Positions 63,099-64,000 of a DNA stretch of 64,000 nt are shown here, one piece after another (the first letter of the stretch is position 1; the number at the start of each line of letters is the position of its first letter). This DNA is from Bauldia litoralis. GTDB lineage: Bacteria; Pseudomonadota; Alphaproteobacteria; Rhizobiales; Kaistiaceae. The translations under genes were made by a program, and so were the position numbers. The notes under the pieces were generated by a model. The model did not search any database, had not been told where the DNA came from, and saw only the letters and a list, made by a program, of their open reading frames with translations. The stretch lies in assembly GCF_900104485.1 (NCBI RefSeq), contig NZ_FMXQ01000004.1:387898-451897 (forward strand). Direction: 5' to 3'.

Positions 63099-63173
63099 TG
63101 GTGGGCGGTACTGGGATTGAACCAGTGACCCCTCCCGTGTGAAGGGAGTGCTCTCCCGCTGAGCTAACCGCCC
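63099..63173 (-). tRNA. tRNA-Val (anticodon CAC)
   Basis: The minus strand folds as a complete tRNA of 75 bases including an encoded CCA (complement of 63099-63101). The acceptor stem is GGGCGGT/ACCGCCC. The D arm is AGCTCAGCGGGAGAGC. The anticodon stem CTCCC/GGGAG encloses loop TTCACAC with anticodon CAC, which reads the valine codon GTG. The T arm is ACTGG-TTCAATC-CCAGT. No integrase or attachment site is visible beside it. Confidence 0.97.
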
Positions 63174-63266
63174 GCCGCAACCGGACGGGATATGCCGGTC
63201 GCGCGCGGTTCCTGTCAAGACGATGCGGGCGCGATCGTCGCGCCCGGTGGAGATCAGGCGGTCCGG

Positions 63267-63725
63267 CTATTGCCAGACGTTCGGGACTTCGGCGTCTGCC
63301 TTCAACTCGCCGGCGCTCTCGCAGAAGTCGTCCGACGCGGCGTTGCCTTCGGCCAGGAACAGTCCGTAGGTCGTGCCGAGGCGGAAGAAGACGGCGGTCC
63401 GCCATTGCTCCGCTTCCGCGTCGGTCATGCCCTCCGGCGCCGGCGAGGTCGCATCGACCAGGCCTTCCGAGAACTTGGCATCGTCGAGTTCGTAGCCGTC
63501 GCAGATCTTCGTCACCGCTGCCTGGAAGGCGAGGTTGTTCAGGCGCGCGAACTGCTTGTCGGAGAGGATGGGTTCCTGTCCATCGACGGCGTCGGCCCAG
63601 GCTTCGTCGAGCCGGTCGTCATCCGCCAGGGCGATTGTCGATACACCTGCCATGACAAGCGCCACCGCCAGCGCGATGGCCCGTCCTGATGTCTTCGCCG
63701 CAACCGGCGTGCCCTTAATGCGCAT
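63267..63725 (-). CDS. Small exported protein of unknown function
   Basis: I do not recognise this 152-residue protein. With ATG at 63725 it has an N-terminal signal peptide (RAIALAVALVMAGVSTIALA, cleavage near residue 34) and a mostly helical, acidic mature part. Two cysteines (VTKICDGYEL and DDFCESAGEL) fit a disulfide-linked helical periplasmic domain common in rhizobial unknowns. It overlaps the upstream gene by 11 bases, so both are co-translated. A longer frame to 63950 runs through that upstream gene and lacks the signal peptide at its start. The tRNA-Val gene lies 94 bases further downstream. Confidence 0.72.
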   Translation of the reverse strand: MRIKGTPVAAKTSGRAIALAVALVMAGVSTIALADDDRLDEAWADAVDGQEPILSDKQFARLNNLAFQAAVTKICDGYELDDAKFSEGLVDATSPAPEGMTDAEAEQWRTAVFFRLGTTYGLFLAEGNAASDDFCESAGELKADAEVPNVWQ

Positions 63726-64000
63726 AGATTTTCCAGGTCCAGTTGGAGTTATAAGCGCCATCGTATCGGTAGCAGGCCTGTTGGGCCGGATAGCAGGTAA
63801 TGCCGCTCTTGGGGCTGAACGGCTGTGCCCGCGGTGGCGGCGGCGGGGCAACATAGATCTGCTTCGGATGGGTCTTGGTATCGGAAACCGCCGCGCCGAT
63901 GACGGCCCCGGCGACCAGCCCGCCGATGATGGCGGCGCCGACATTGGCATTCTTGTTGTCGTTGTGCTTCTTCGCTTCGGCCGGCACGCCGGACAGCGTC
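63715..64000 (-). CDS. Small exported glycine-zipper-like protein (5' end outside window)
   Basis: The frame is open to the window edge, so the N-terminus is missing. A GTG at 63987 is in frame, but the residues before it (TLSG) look like the end of a signal peptide cleaved near AEA. The visible 95 residues hold a polar stretch rich in Lys and Asn, a glycine-zipper-like segment GAAIIGGLVAGAVIGAAV, a proline run, and a C-terminal block ITCYPAQQACYRYDGAYNSNWTWKIY with two cysteines. Such small envelope proteins are common in Rhizobiales and have no known role. It overlaps the downstream gene by 11 bases. Confidence 0.65.
   Translation of the reverse strand, partial: TLSGVPAEAKKHNDNKNANVGAAIIGGLVAGAVIGAAVSDTKTHPKQIYVAPPPPPRAQPFSPKSGITCYPAQQACYRYDGAYNSNWTWKIYAH

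Noticed and set aside
63099-63173. tRNA-Val gene as an integration site for a mobile element
   Set aside because: No integrase, repeated 3' tRNA end or compositional change is visible next to it.

Overview
This 64 kb window is GC-rich, gene-dense chromosomal DNA from an alphaproteobacterium, most likely a member of Rhizobiales/Hyphomicrobiales. The evidence is a PleC-like and a second PdhS/DivJ/PleC-type kinase, ATGA-coupled gene pairs, a cobS/cobT pair, CtrA-like TTAA sites, and an imelysin iron operon preceded by two sequences that resemble the rhizobial Irr 'ICE' box. I could not decide the genus. I see no insertion sequence, phage, plasmid or CRISPR signature. There is one tRNA gene, tRNA-Val(CAC).

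Layout. 0-7.4 kb: 3' part of glnE, a small exported protein, a PleC-like PAS kinase and pepN. 7.7-13.9 kb: a one-strand sugar operon with a LacI-type regulator, xylB, xylA, a TIM-barrel isomerase and a Gfo/Idh/MocA dehydrogenase. 13.8-18.3 kb: a GFA protein, a PH-like membrane protein coupled to a lipoprotein and, divergently, a large Sel1-repeat exported protein. A perfect 16-bp palindrome lies between the divergent genes. 18.4-22.5 kb: adenine deaminase, an MFS transporter whose C-terminus is antisense to it, and two small convergent SET-domain proteins. 22.5-27.6 kb: a structured leader and two tandem CHASE4-GGDEF-EAL cyclic-di-GMP proteins. 27.6-34.7 kb: hydroxypyruvate isomerase, dusA, a TauE-type exporter, an aspartic protease, cobS, cobT and a six-helix sensor kinase. 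34.8-38.1 kb: an Fe-S uracil-DNA glycosylase, an Lrp regulator coupled to an exported protein, an AlkD-like protein and a beta-hydroxyacid dehydrogenase. 38.2-42.0 kb: a polar amino acid ABC system without its ATPase, mobA and a MliC-domain protein. 42.3-45.9 kb: a histone H1-like protein, an SH3 protein, TspO and ApbC/Mrp. 45.9-51.1 kb: the imelysin/di-haem/DUF1513 iron operon. 51.2-55.9 kb: an MFS drug exporter, an EamA transporter, a methyltransferase, moaA and a DUF971 protein. 56-64 kb: an L,D-transpeptidase, a thuA/thuB-like pair, a DUF922 metalloprotease, a lone cNMP-binding domain, a metallophosphoesterase, pirin, a GATase1-like protein, tRNA-Val and two small exported proteins.

How the genes fit together. 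The sugar operon should turn D-xylose into D-xylulose 5-phosphate, and its two extra enzymes suggest a second, unidentified sugar substrate. The iron operon looks like a periplasmic iron-handling module under Irr control. Two c-di-GMP proteins, two DivJ/PleC-type kinases and CtrA-like sites point to cell-cycle and lifestyle control. The features most worth following up are the leader RNA upstream of the c-di-GMP genes, the paired SET proteins, the iron-box pair, the 16-bp palindrome and the antisense transporter tail.
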